A stretch of 41,513 nucleotides of DNA from Aplysia californica (lineage: Eukaryota; Mollusca; Gastropoda; Aplysiida; Aplysiidae), in assembly GCF_000002075.1 (NCBI RefSeq), contig NW_004797398.1, forward strand, positions 1,399,316-1,440,828. The letters are read 5' to 3'. The notes under the pieces were generated by a model. That model was not told where the DNA came from. It saw only the letters and a program-made list of their open reading frames with translations, and did not search any database. Shown here in pieces: positions 1 to 11,158 of this stretch. A program made the translations under genes and the position numbers. The first letter of the stretch is position 1; every line of letters begins with the position of its first letter.

Positions 1-130
1 GGGGGGGGGAGAGGGAGTGAGAACGAGGACAGCAGGCTACCTGGAAGTGTATGAGAAATTGCTCTTATGGCAGAGATCAGGGCTGTGCAAAGTTTCTCAT
101 TGGTGGGACACTTTCGTTTTGTTTTGGCAA

Positions 131-320
131 TTTTAGTAAGTTTTACAGCACTATAGCTTTACAATTAAAAGGTCACATATATAAGTACCGACGATTAGAG
201 GTGTTACAAGCGAATAACAAACACAAAAAAAGAGGAGGAAACATAACGATAGAAGTTTGATAGGAAATAATTAAAAGGAACAAACTACACAACACCAGAG
301 TACCCGCCGACCGCCCAGCC
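131..320 (+). repeat. Family A interspersed repeat, short form
   Basis: Shares the family landmarks: head TTTTAGTAAG..TTTTACAGCAC, GATTAGAGGTGTTACAAG, AATAACAAACACAAAA, GAGGAGG, GTTTGATAGGAAA and tail CACCAGAGTACCCGCC. The head here is diverged. The region from the window start to this copy is otherwise plain, with poly-G at the edge. Confidence 0.8.
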
Positions 321-447
321 CATTATGGAGGGATGGTCATGACGATTATAACGATGGGGACATAATGATAGATTTAAAAAGAGTGTGTGGGCTGAGACAA
401 TGCACAACGATTACATTTCAACACAATAAATAACATGTTCAGGTTAC

Positions 448-624
448 TTTTAGTTTTTGTAAGTGTTTAACGGCATTTGCAAAACAATAAGGTCATATAG
501 GTGCCGAAGATTAGAGGTGTTACAAGAGAGTAACAAATATAAAACAGAAGGAGGAGAGATCAGGAGGATAGTTGGTAGGAAAAGAGGAGCGAAACCACAC
601 CAGAGCACCCGCCAACCACCCACC
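448..624 (+). repeat. Family A interspersed repeat, short form
   Basis: Contains AACAATAAGGTCATATAGG, GCCGAAGATTAGAGGTGTTA, CAAGAGAGTAACAAA, GGAGGAGAGAT and CACACCAGAGCACCCGCC. Among the closest copies to my eye-made consensus. Confidence 0.9.
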
Positions 625-1045
625 AGGTTACTTTTTGACTGGGAGTAGGGCAAACTCACCAACCTTTGGACGCCATCAAGGGTTCTTCTAAGCCAGAATA
701 TTTTTTCTACCTTTTTTATCGGTCCGCCTCCCCCTTCCATGTGGGGAAACAATGCCCATTTTCGGCCTTTAAAATTCCCCCCTTGTAGGCCTATACAGTA
801 GTAGACCGAGGTCTTTTTTCTTCCTTGTAGTAGTTGGCTGAGGCCTATATTTCAACAACAACTGGAATAATCATAACATTGTTAAGTCAGACAAGGATAT
901 TATAGTTTTTGAGAGCATCCGTTTAACTGTTTGCTTGGGTAAAGAGAAGCACGTAGACACAATATAATGGCTATTTAGTGCTTTTACTCTGAGCGTCTTG
1001 AGTAGGACCTACAAGTGGTGACCTCCAACCAGCATCTTTGTTTTT

Positions 1046-1475
1046 GTTTTAGTAGAGGTTTTTTTTGGTGCTCGCAACTGCATAATAAGGTCATATGAGC
1101 GCCAAGGGGTGGATGTCTATAGAGAAGTCAGTACAAGGAATCGGGCTTACTCTGCTCACCTCTCTAGCTTCAACAGCACAAAATCTGCTTCGACAATCAA
1201 GGCACCCCGGAAATAGCGGGTCATTAAGAGTGTGACAAACATACAAAAGAAGCAGAGGAAACTGACGATAGTACGGATTAGGAAAGAAAGACGATAGTAA
1301 GGGTTTGGAAAGAAAAAGCAGCTGTTCCCCGTATGCAGTAAATGAGCACGACATTGAAGAATCAGCCCATTTACAATTCTACTGAGCGTAAGAACATGTT
1401 AATGAGTTAATGTCCCCCCTTTCGGAAAGCCCTGAAAACACTTCAGTGAGTTAAAGCATCACCCCCTCCCCGGGG
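1046..1475 (+). repeat. Family A interspersed repeat, long form
   Basis: About 430 bp. The head (GTGCTCGCAACTGCATAATA, AGGTCATATGAG) and part of the inner A-rich portion (TGACAAACATACAAAAGAAG) match the short form. An inserted middle (GGGGTGGATGTC, CTCTGCTCACCTCTCTAGC, CAAGGCACCCCGGAAATAG) and a different tail are shared only with the copy at 31105-31510. The segment GGAATCGGGCTTACTC may be a decayed B-box-like site in reverse. Confidence 0.85.
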
Positions 1476-1962
1476 GAAGGGGGTGTGGGGGTGTGGAGAG
1501 CATCTGAGCGGAAAAATGAATGGCAAACAATGATTGCTGATATAATCTGTTCCAGGTCTGGCACTTACATGATGCTGAAACCACTTTGTCACATACGTGT
1601 TAAGTTCATTTCAGATGTCTTCAACAGCGTCTATTTTTCACCCTTTCCTGTTACTTTTTAGTTTCTTAGCTGTAGTTTCTGCAACAGTTTAACTGCACTT
1701 AGGTGTTTTCAAACAACCAGGAATGTGCTGAAAATGAGTGCATTACTTGAACAAAGTTGATCATGACACTGAAAGCACACTTATCCAATGTTAAAAGACA
1801 AGATAAGTCATATCTATCAGACTGACTACTTGACTTAAGGAAAAGTTAAGTCATTCTTAACGGCTTGCTTGCTTGGCTTAAAGAGAAGCACATATTAACT
1901 TGATAATAGTCACAGTTTTTAACCCCAGGAAAAATAGCCAACGAAAATCACCAGAATCTTCT

Positions 1963-2141
1963 GTTTAGTTTTAGTTAAGTGTTCTACGGCACTTCCAACA
2001 CAACAAGGTCATATAAGTGCCGAACATTAGAGGTGTTACAAGAAAGTAACAAACACAAAAAAGAAGGAGGGGAGATAAAGACGAAAGACGTTTGATAGGA
2101 AAAAAGTAGCAAACCACACCAGAGCCCCTGCCAACCACCCA
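1963..2141 (+). repeat. Family A interspersed repeat, short form
   Basis: Contains TCTACGGCACTTCCAACACA, ACAAGGTCATATAAGTGCCG, ATTAGAGGTGTTACAAG, GTTTGATAGGA and ACCACACCAGAGCCCCTG. It is directly followed by a + oriented tRNA-type SINE. Confidence 0.9.
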
Positions 2142-2144
2142 TGT

Positions 2145-2362
2145 ATCTTCTGTAGTGTAGTGAGAAAGCGCTTTGCTGTAACACACAGAAAAACAGGATT
2201 CAATTCCGATCCCTTGTTGGGTAAATTTTTATCATGTATCTGAGTCTTTCTGCTGGGATCTTGCATCCCTCTCAGCCTGGGTTGACCCTGAATGAAAGTC
2301 TCATCCTTACTGATCAAAATTGTGTCGATGAAAACGTAAACATCTACATTAAAAAAAAAAAT
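2145..2362 (+). repeat. tRNA-derived SINE, full-length-like
   Basis: Head has a decayed A-box-like part (TGTAGTGTAGTGAGAAAGCG) and a B-box-like part (GGATTCAATTCC). The body reads TTTCTGCTGGGATCTTGCAT and CCTCTCAGCCTGGGTTGACC. The 3' end reads TGTGTCGATG, CATCTACATT followed by an A-tail. This is the architecture of a tRNA-derived SINE with pol III promoter boxes. Confidence 0.8.
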
Positions 2363-4014
2363 TATATAAAAGGTAAAAAAAAAATGAAACTAGACATAAA
2401 GACAGAAAGAACTGAGGGACAGTAAAGAGAAAGAGACACCAACTGTAGCACCCACACCACCTGTAGGAAAAGGAGCCAAAGGCATTTAAATGACGAAGAA
2501 TGTGGATAACAAAGTTCTAAAGCACTTATGTAGGCCTGTATTTTGTTACCAAATCAACTGATCACATGTTGAATCTTGAGAAGAAAAACGGCACAATACA
2601 TGAAAAATGAAATACGGTACCAAAAGAAAAAAAAAAGAACAAACGAATCAAACAAAAGCAACATTGTATTTTTGTAACATTTTGTGATGGCCTTTTTGAG
2701 CCAATTGCAAATAAAAATGATACAACCATATTGTACGATCCTAGTACAAAAGTTTAAGACTAAATTAAATATACAACAGAAATGTGTGAAATTATCAACA
2801 GTGCTTTCCAAACAATGCATGATTTTATAGAGAGTTTAAAAAAGTACACATATGGCAAAAACTCCACTGCATTACATAAATAGAAAACAAAAGAAAAAGA
2901 CAAAAAAAAAGAAATTTTTTTTTGGGTGGAAAACATTATTTTATCTTGCAGGTTACAGCTTGCGAAGAAACTTATGTAATAAAAGCCTTCAAGTTGATTT
3001 TTAAAAAAATCTTGGCATGTTTATGACATCTCTTGTTATTTGTCTTATTTTTCATTCTATTTCCTTTTGCTTTCAATTTAACTTTCTTCCAATCAAGGAC
3101 TTATCTCTATTGGCAGTAAATATCTTAGTGCCTAATGCTCTTCTTTACTTTACAATTTACCACTATCCTCTTTCTTTTTGGGCAACATCTTTTTCTGGGG
3201 TCATTCTGTTTTGACTACATGAGCAAAACAAAAAAAATAATCCAGAGAAAAAAAAAACATGTATAAAAAAGTTCTTTTTTACAAAGAAAGTATTACTTCA
3301 AAAAGATAACTAAAGATCGGCACGTTTGTTGATTCACAAGTATCGGAATCATCTGTTCCTGACGTTTGATTGGAATAAAATGTCTGCTTCGAAGGCAAAC
3401 AAACATTCGTCATTTATATTTGTGCCTTATAAGTCAGAAAAAAAGTACAAGAACTGTAATCTGCATTCGTGAAGGTAACAAACAAATAGCTAGCTCTCAC
3501 TGTGTGCAGATCAAAACATATATGGATGGCAGTGGCCTTTCAAAGATTGGCAACCATATTCATGTCATCACTTTGTAGGTAAAAAAAACCCCAATATATT
3601 GAAACACAAAGGTAGAGACACCTAAGAAACATTATAAAAAGAATCTCGTTGTTCTCTATGTCAATCGCACTGTTTTAATCATACTAATTTAAAGACCAAA
3701 CTGAAGTCAAATCAGTGAGCATTAAAGGATATAGTCACTCTCAAAACAAGAGCAAGGTGTCATATATGAGTAATTTGTAGCAGTGTTGATACAGCGTTGT
3801 AAAAATATTAAAATAAAAATGAATCTCAGTGCCAGATGCTTTGGTTTGATCCTGTGTTTACAGTGGAGTCCTCCAAGCTAGCAGTGTTTGCTTTCTCCAC
3901 ACACAGTTGTTATGATTTGGGTGAACCAGTAAAATCACTTGAATTGGTAAGTACAGAAAAACCCAAAGAAAACCAAATACAAACTCAAGTAAAAGCAAAA
4001 CAAAAGAATTGTAA

Positions 4015-4078
4015 GAAAACAACAGCAGTTACGTTTCCTGATCCCTGAAAACAACAGCAGTTACGTTTCCTGATCCCT
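4015..4078. repeat. Perfect 32-bp tandem duplication
   Basis: Positions 4015-4046 and 4047-4078 are identical. The unit starts GAAAACAACAGCAG and ends TTTCCTGATCCCT. Confidence 0.95.
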
Positions 4079-5156
4079 CTCATCCAACAAAAATCATAAA
4101 AGAAAAAATAAGCCTAACTAAGTTGCAAGGACTAAATCAATGTAAACTGATACTGATGTGCAAAAGATGTGATTTACATTCTTTGAAGAAATTCAATATG
4201 AATGCTGGTTATCTGGAAACACAACTAAAACAAGAACAACTGCCAAGATCCACAAAAATAAAAAGAGACAATAAAAACTCAAAACAATTGAATGGGGTGG
4301 AAGAGACACCTTAAATGTCAGGTTTCTGGGCCTAGTGAGGGGGAATTTTGATACGTTAAGCTTAGCCCTCTTTATTCAAAGGCGCTAAACTTTTCATAAA
4401 ACTGCCCTCACCTTTATGGTCCTTCATATGATTGGTATTGATCTTCCAGAATAGAAGTTTATATTTTCAGAATTTCTCTTTCCCGAAAATATAAAACATC
4501 ACTATTCTGTGAACTTTTGATTTAAATCATGAATCTGGTGCAGCGGCCATCCAAAAATGTATTGTAAAAAAGTAAAAAAAGTCAAGAACCGGTCCTCGCT
4601 AGTCCTGCTACATTCATGTCCATGTATTCAAAAAGTCATTTTTTTCTTCAAATCTTACAAATGCCACATAATATAAGCTTGTTTAAAAATTTTAAAAACC
4701 TGCACTACCATATCATTGATAAGGTATTTTACTCTGAAACAAGCTATGATTTGTCTTATAAATCATGAAATCTATGCACTACCATATAAGCAAAATAAAA
4801 TGGAGAATGAATTTGTGATGATAAACATACATCATTTACCATAGATAAATTTATTACATGCACTGAAAGGATTTGTATAGAATAGGTGTATCAAGCAAGC
4901 CTTAAAGGAGCATTAAGTGAAAGTATACATGACATCTCAAAACATGTAAACAAAAAAGTTTTTGTGTCTTAGCAAAATCGTTAGTAAAAATGTGGATAAC
5001 ATAAAAGATATTGTTCCATATCATACGCAGTCCTCTTACAGCATATAATATATATAAATATATACAAAAGTATCTACATAATTACAAACAACAACTATGA
5101 ACTCACTTTGGGTATGAATAAATTTGATAGAGCTTCATCATTTCCTATGGACATCA

Positions 5157-5189
5157 TAATAATTATAATAATAATAATAATAATAATAT
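5157..5189. repeat. (ATA)n microsatellite
   Basis: Run of ATA/AAT triplets in the 3' flank. Confidence 0.9.
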
Positions 5190-6239
5190 AACATGCACAT
5201 TATGCAGAGTCGAGCACCCAACATAACCAATTTCCAACACGTCTAACTTGTACATAATCCTTTTGTAACAAACCAACAGAGATACTCCACAACAATATCA
5301 CTTGACCTTGAACAATCACAAGTTATCCTGCACTCAAAGTCTCAGTTAAAATGAACATTCAGCAAAAATAAAAATAATCAGGGGTCGATGATGCTGACAC
5401 AATCAACATGGCGCTACAACTGTCAATGGTAGTTATAGGCAAAAACTGTCTCCGACGTATGTCTTACAGCACACAGCATCTCTGGAGATCAAGAGTCTTT
5501 CACAATTTCAAAGTGCTTATAAATACATGTTTACGAGAGAAAAAAAAAAGGGTATAAATGACCTCGCATCACCTGATGATTGAGAAGCTGCACATGCGAT
5601 TTGGTCCAGTCATTTCAATTTCTATATCTATGAATTGCTATGGTGAAAACACTGTCAATAATTTCATAAGGTTGGTTTCTTTTTCTTTTTTCTAGATAAA
5701 AAAAAAAACTTCCTCCCTCCCCCCTTTTTTGATCTGATTTGAAGCTGAAGAAATGAAAAATTGATACAGGTCTGCAAAAATAATATCAGCCAAAGCATAT
5801 TATATTCATTCTACGCCAGCTCAGTGAAAAAGAAGTATTCCAATTTTCAACAAATCATTTCATAATGAAATTCTCAAAAATTTTCATACCTTATAAAATC
5901 CATCAGCATACGTAGGGATATGTCAACTTCTGACGTTGGGACAGAAGTTAAAAAAACCCCGGACAACTCAACAAAACTAAAAATGTTTCCTGAAAGCTAC
6001 AGAAGCAAGTGTACACAACTAAACTATGCTATTATATATATATATATATAAGTATGAATACTGAGTGCCCAATGCTACTTGTAGTGTAAATTGGTTCAAA
6101 AGAAGATTGTAGATCCATTATCAGCATTTTAAACGGATGAAGTGCACGTACCATCATATCACTCTCAACCTCCTAGTATAGTTACATATATATTCTTGTG
6201 CTCTCGTGCATAAAGGTTCTGGGAGCTACTACACCTGAA

Positions 6240-6242
<3 letters not shown>

Positions 6243-6276
<34 letters not shown>

Positions 6277-6292
6277 ACACACACACACACAC
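6243..6292. repeat. (CT)n(CA)n compound microsatellite
   Basis: CT repeats with one TTTC break pass directly into CA repeats. Confidence 0.95.
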
Positions 6293-8868
6293 TTACACGA
6301 TACTCATAAACAAGTACACACGCATACAAAACTGTGAAGCATCATATCCACATCAATGTCAACCTCTCTCAAACTTCAACTGGTCAAAAAATGGAACCAT
6401 TCGATCAGACCCACTCATCACACACTGTCAGGCACCATTTGCAAGACTCACATAAACCTATCACATCAGCTTAGTACTAAAGAAAAATGTCAAAAGTCAC
6501 GGCCAGGCAGGGCAGGATATGACAAAAGCGAGCAGCAGGAGGTATATCAGTCCATACTTGTCACAGTTTTTCCGATCATTAATGTTCCACGTCCCCATAA
6601 ACTCAGCTTGCACCATCTTAGAGGCAATGTCTCTCCACAAATGTTTGTTTGCAGCTTATTCCTCGTAGTAACCCTATGATTTAATTAATACTTTCATCGA
6701 ATGTTCTTCGGTCACAACTACAGAATCCTTTTTGTGCAAACCTTATCACATTACAATTCATGAAGTCAGATGAGCAGAACATATGGTGCTGATTTATTGC
6801 TACTTAGGAATGAAATAATTAATGAACATTGCAAAACTTGGACACAACCTTTTCTGGCAGCTGAGTTTATGGTCAAAACTAAATGGCAGAGTTGTGTGAT
6901 CATGTAAGTGTACATCACTCAGGAAAGTTCACCTATATGTGGGGCTGTTCACTTGTGTTTATTTATGTTTCAACACTTTCCATCTAGCCTGCGTTTTGAG
7001 CACTAAGGCGCTTCTGTGGGTTCATAAAAACTTCCTTTTCTAGTCAAGGATGGCAATATAACTGAACAATGCTACCATGAATCCTACATCAGTTCAAGCA
7101 AAGTCTAATCACAGCTCCTGCCTCTAAGGTAACCTAAGTGTGCTGAAAGAGGGTATAAAACCCCACAGAATGTCTTTATCATTGATCAATAGACTGCTTG
7201 TGTAAAGAACATTACCCCATCATGCCAAGATTAAAGGCATTTTAAATGTTGCACACATTGTAAGCAACTGAGTGCCCCTAGAAACTGCTCTCACTTATAA
7301 TGTAAGAAACCCCCCCCAAAAAAAACAACAACAGCAGAACGAATCACAGACACCAGGAAAACTCAAAGGGCCACCCAAAGGCACTTCCACAAAGACATTT
7401 GCACATTTATCATGTGCAGAAACCTTTTCTTGGATCCAATAGACAAGCAGAATAATATGAACAAAACCTTTTACAAACATCTTTTGGCAGTCTTTGTAGC
7501 AATCATGAATAGTTAAGAACTAAAAAAAAATGTTTTAAATAGAAAGCAAAACAATGTCACAATCACAACAGCAAGAGGCAACGTAAGATATGGTTGATAA
7601 AATGATGAACATATAAGCATGCTCTTCAACGGTGTTGTTCTAATTGGCACAAAGGCGATAACTGACTGCTCAATATATATACATAGGGTGGTTGGGAGTC
7701 CATTGGCATCATACGAAGAAAGTGGTACGCGTGGACAGATATAGGCCAGATTTTTGTAACTCATATTGATAACAATGACATTCAATCAACGGGACACACA
7801 GCTTCAACCTTAAAAGCTGAACTCAAACCTATTCCCTTGTTTGCAAAAACTGAGCTAAATCTGGTATAAATCATAAAAATTTACACACTTTTTGAAACTT
7901 GGTCTGACACCTTGAAAGTGCGGTACATATTGTCCAAAAAGTATTAGATTGGAAAAGTTATCCTCTACCTCAGTCTAAATTCTTTCTCGTTTAGAATATA
8001 ATAGACAAAAGGAAAGCCACATTGTTCAATACATTGACCAATAGAAAAGCAGTTGTTCTTTTTATATGAACTCTAGACAAATAAGATTTCTAGAAAGTAC
8101 TTGTCAGCACCACAAAACAATTTCCAAAACAATGAAAAAAAAATTCAGAAGTAAACTATGCCATCAAGAATCTAGAGGGTTTTTTTAAAAAAGATGTTTG
8201 CCTTAAGTTTACCTACACATACAAAATAATTTACTACTAGTAAAAACTCTAAAACGAAAAAAAAAAGTCTTAACCTTGAAATTTGTAATATATAACTGTT
8301 GGAGTAAGCTTACAAAAAAAGTACCAAAATATAGAAAGCACCATATAATATCTGATAGTGGTGCCTTTAGTGGAAAGACAATAGACTCTTAACTGGTGAA
8401 AAATATTACTGATTCCTTCAGACAGAAGTCTCTTGTTAATTAAAACCAAAAAAAACATAAAGTAAAGATCGTTTGTTCTGAAGAAGGCAGCACCAAAAGT
8501 AAGCTTGATATATTGATTATAATCCATTACACAAAGAGAGAAATTGCCAATTTTTTTTTGGTGCTGTATATAACTAGGACTGTATTGATTCACTTTGGCT
8601 ACCTACCCCTGCAGAATATGTACAAACCATTTCCCAACAATATTATTTCCTACAAAACAATGGACTGTTAATTTGTTCTTTGTGTCCTTACTCGTAAATT
8701 GAGCCATAATTTATCAAACGATCAAGTTATGCAATAACACATTTGTCAAATCCATCCTATGAAAACTAAGTACAAAGTACAAGTCCAATCAGGTAAAATG
8801 ACTTATACTGGCAAAAAATAAGTGTACTTATAGTTACCACAATTACTTCACGTTTGACAGAGCAACTG

Positions 8869-9240
8869 TAACATCAGTATTCCTCTTTGTAACCTCAGTG
8901 TTTCTCTTCGTAACCTCAGTATTCCTCTTTGTAACCTCAGTATTCCTCTTTGTAACCTCAGTATTTCTCTTCGTAACCTCAGTATTTCTCTTCGTAACCT
9001 CAGTATTCCTCTTTGTAACCTCAGTATTCCCCTTTGTAACCTCGGCATTCCCCTTTGTAACCTCAGTATTTCTCTTTGAAACATCAGTATTCCTCTTTGT
9101 AACCTCAGTATTCCCCTTTGTAACCTCGGCATTCCTCTTTGTAACCTCAGTATTCCCCTTTGTAACCTCGGCATTCCTCTTTGTAACCTCAGTCTTCCTC
9201 TTTGTAACCTCAGTCTTCCTCTTCGTAACCTCAGTCTTCC
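8869..9240. repeat. 21-bp minisatellite, 17 full units plus a partial one
   Basis: The unit is 21 bp: TAACCTCAGTATTCC followed by TCTTTG on the + strand. Seventeen units run from 8869 to 9225 without a length change, and a partial unit follows. Variant units (CGGCATTCC, TCTTCG, CAGTCTTCC) form patterns. Units 12-13 and 14-15 are a repeated pair, a sign of growth by pair duplication. Because 21 is divisible by 3 and no unit has a stop in the relevant frames, both strands stay open (EVTKRNT on minus, FVTSVFL on plus). Confidence 0.95.
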
Positions 9241-10051
9241 TTGTGATGCCTATCGTGTGTGAAACCATGATTGAGCTAACTGCGTCAGGACATGCTCTTC
9301 TTCACTTTCTTGCACGAGGATTTCATTTCCCATATTCATGAGAACATCTTGCAGAGGAAAACTGTCGTCTACTGCAATCTGTTAGTACTATATTATGTAC
9401 ATGACTGAACTGCTTGCACAAGTGGATTTGCTGAGAGCACTGAAAAGATACCACACCTCAGGATAATACAAATTTATGTTGTAATTATAAGTGTATGACA
9501 TATCGTAGCACCAGGGTCGCAAATATGGAAACTAATTCCTCTAATAAAGAGCTATAGCAAGTAAAAAACATTTATACATTATCTGTTATATTATACTCAA
9601 CATGATCAAACTAAAAATCCAAACTTCATACTTACGACTTGTTCATAACCCAGTGCAGTACATTTTCCTCATTTCTACTGTTTAAACAATTTGTGCGATT
9701 ATAACCAGTATTAAAAAAAAAAAACCTATCACACTTGGGACATAAAGTGATCTTAAAAAAACAAACTTGTATACTTGTTGAGACCACTGATCTGATTTCC
9801 GATTTTCATCCCAGGATGACTTCTGAGGTACATAAAAAAATTACGTAGAAGCAAATGTTCATTTTAATTGCTTTACTCCTTATCATTAAAATAAATATGA
9901 TCACAACGCATAACAATCTAAAATCGCGTTATTAGTCTGGAAGTATATGAAAATGAAGGTATATGAAAGCAAAACATTTTGTTCGTTTCACTGGACAACA
10001 CAGACTGAATTTTCTTTCATACAGAGCTAAGAAAAAATGATAAAAAAGTGG

Positions 10052-10057
10052 TTTATT
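10052..10057 (-). terminator. Candidate polyadenylation signal AATAAA
   Basis: The + strand reads TTTATT here, so AATAAA on the gene strand, about 3.4 kb after the stop. U-rich sequence (TTTTTTATC, TTTTTTC) follows within 30 nt. A variant ATTAAA also occurs near 12025. The hexamer is frequent by chance in AT-rich DNA, so this is a weak call. Confidence 0.25.
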
Positions 10058-10299
10058 TCAACTTCTGCACAGTAGAAAAGAGGTATCAGTGTAGATATGG
10101 CCAAATATTCTCCATAAAAATTTGTGACCTTTTTTTCCGTACGATCATCTAATGAAAAAAAAGTAATCACTCAGGTCAAATACTGTCACTGTGCGAGCTG
10201 CCGACCTAATGTGACCAACGCGGTCTCAACGAGACATAGTTCTAAAAAATTTTACCCGATGGTTTAACTCCAGAGTAAATATGACTGATCTTATATGTT

Positions 10300-10513
10300 T
10301 AATGCCCCCGACTGACAGTGTCGATCAATATCATTTAAGAGGCAGACTGTTTCGACCCCGGCCGTCAGGGTCAACCTGGGCAGCATGAGATAAAACACCT
10401 CAGCAGAACGACAGATGGTCAACTTATTTTATCCGATCTGTCATACATGTGAGAATTAAACTCACATCCTTTGTATGAGAGTTTAAGAGCCTAACCATTC
10501 AACAACAGCTGCC
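10300..10513 (-). repeat. tRNA-derived SINE
   Basis: In the 3' flank. On the + strand: CGACCCCGGCCGTCAGGGTC, AACCTGGGCAGC, then GAGAATTAAACTCACATCC (reverse of the B-box region) and TTTAAGAGCCTAACCATTC (reverse of the A-box region). Confidence 0.75.
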
Positions 10514-10853
10514 TATGATGTAACCATAGTGTGACTAGTATTGGAAACGTCATGGGACACATGACACAAGCATCTTGTGGTCCAGTGAAGCGATACAGAA
10601 AACAGGAATTTCACACAATTCAAGGTACGTCTGTAGCGAGCAACTGTAAAATAAGATAGTAAACATAGGATTGAGACAGATATACAGACAGTCAGTCAAG
10701 CTTGGTAGAGACATTCACTCCACGTTTCATCTGCTTAAAAGAGTAGCAGCTGGCATTGCAAAACTGCACCAAGAACTAGCTGAGGCATTTCAAGAAAAGA
10801 AACTAAACAAAAACTCAAATCAAATGCATCAGAAACAAAATTTGAAAGAGTGG

Positions 10854-11158
10854 TTAAACTCTTTATCTCTGGAGGGTTTTTCCCCACTATTCCAGAGCCC
10901 TCTTTTGGTATGAAACGCGAGAGTGATATACACCTCACCAAAGTGGTCATAAAATCAAAACAAAGGAGCCTATTTTCAAAGTTTTACATCTAATGAAAAC
11001 ACTCCAGGTTAAAAAAAGAGCTATTTTCGGCAACTGATGAAAATTAATAAAATGTCTTTGTTGTAGAGGAATTTGACAGAGATGCTGACAGTGGAACATC
11101 AGCACAGTGGTTCCAACAGCAAGCCACTGGGAGTTGCTTGTCAGAAATAAGGAATTAA
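10854..11158. mobile_element. TTAA-flanked MITE (piggyBac-like), copy 2
   Basis: Starts TTAAACTCTTTATCTCTGG, and its other end in reverse is TTAATTCCTTATTTCTGACA. The interior GGTCATAAAATCAAAACAAA, TATTTTCGGCAACTGATGAA and GGAATTTGACAGAGATGCTG aligns with copy 1. It is about 80 bp longer. Confidence 0.65.

Larger units (their letters stand above)
2363..8868. other. AT-rich region without genes
   Basis: 6.5 kb downstream of EGFR, A-rich on the + strand. It contains a 32-bp perfect tandem duplication (4015-4078), (ATA)n (5157-5189), (AT)n (6033-6051) and (CT)n(CA)n (6243-6292). I recognise no copy of the interspersed families here. Short open frames look random. It could be long 3' UTR or intergenic DNA. 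Confidence 0.5.

Noticed and set aside
8869-9240. CRISPR-like array
   Set aside because: Units are contiguous 21-mers without spacers, in a eukaryotic gene context.
8843-9268. 141-residue open frame with EVTKRNT repeats as a protein gene
   Set aside because: Explained by a 21-bp tandem repeat that keeps several frames open on both strands. There is no domain and no splice or promoter evidence.
10671-10913. 80-residue + strand open frame starting MRQIYRQSV
   Set aside because: Runs into the TTAA-flanked MITE. No recognised domain and no splice partners.
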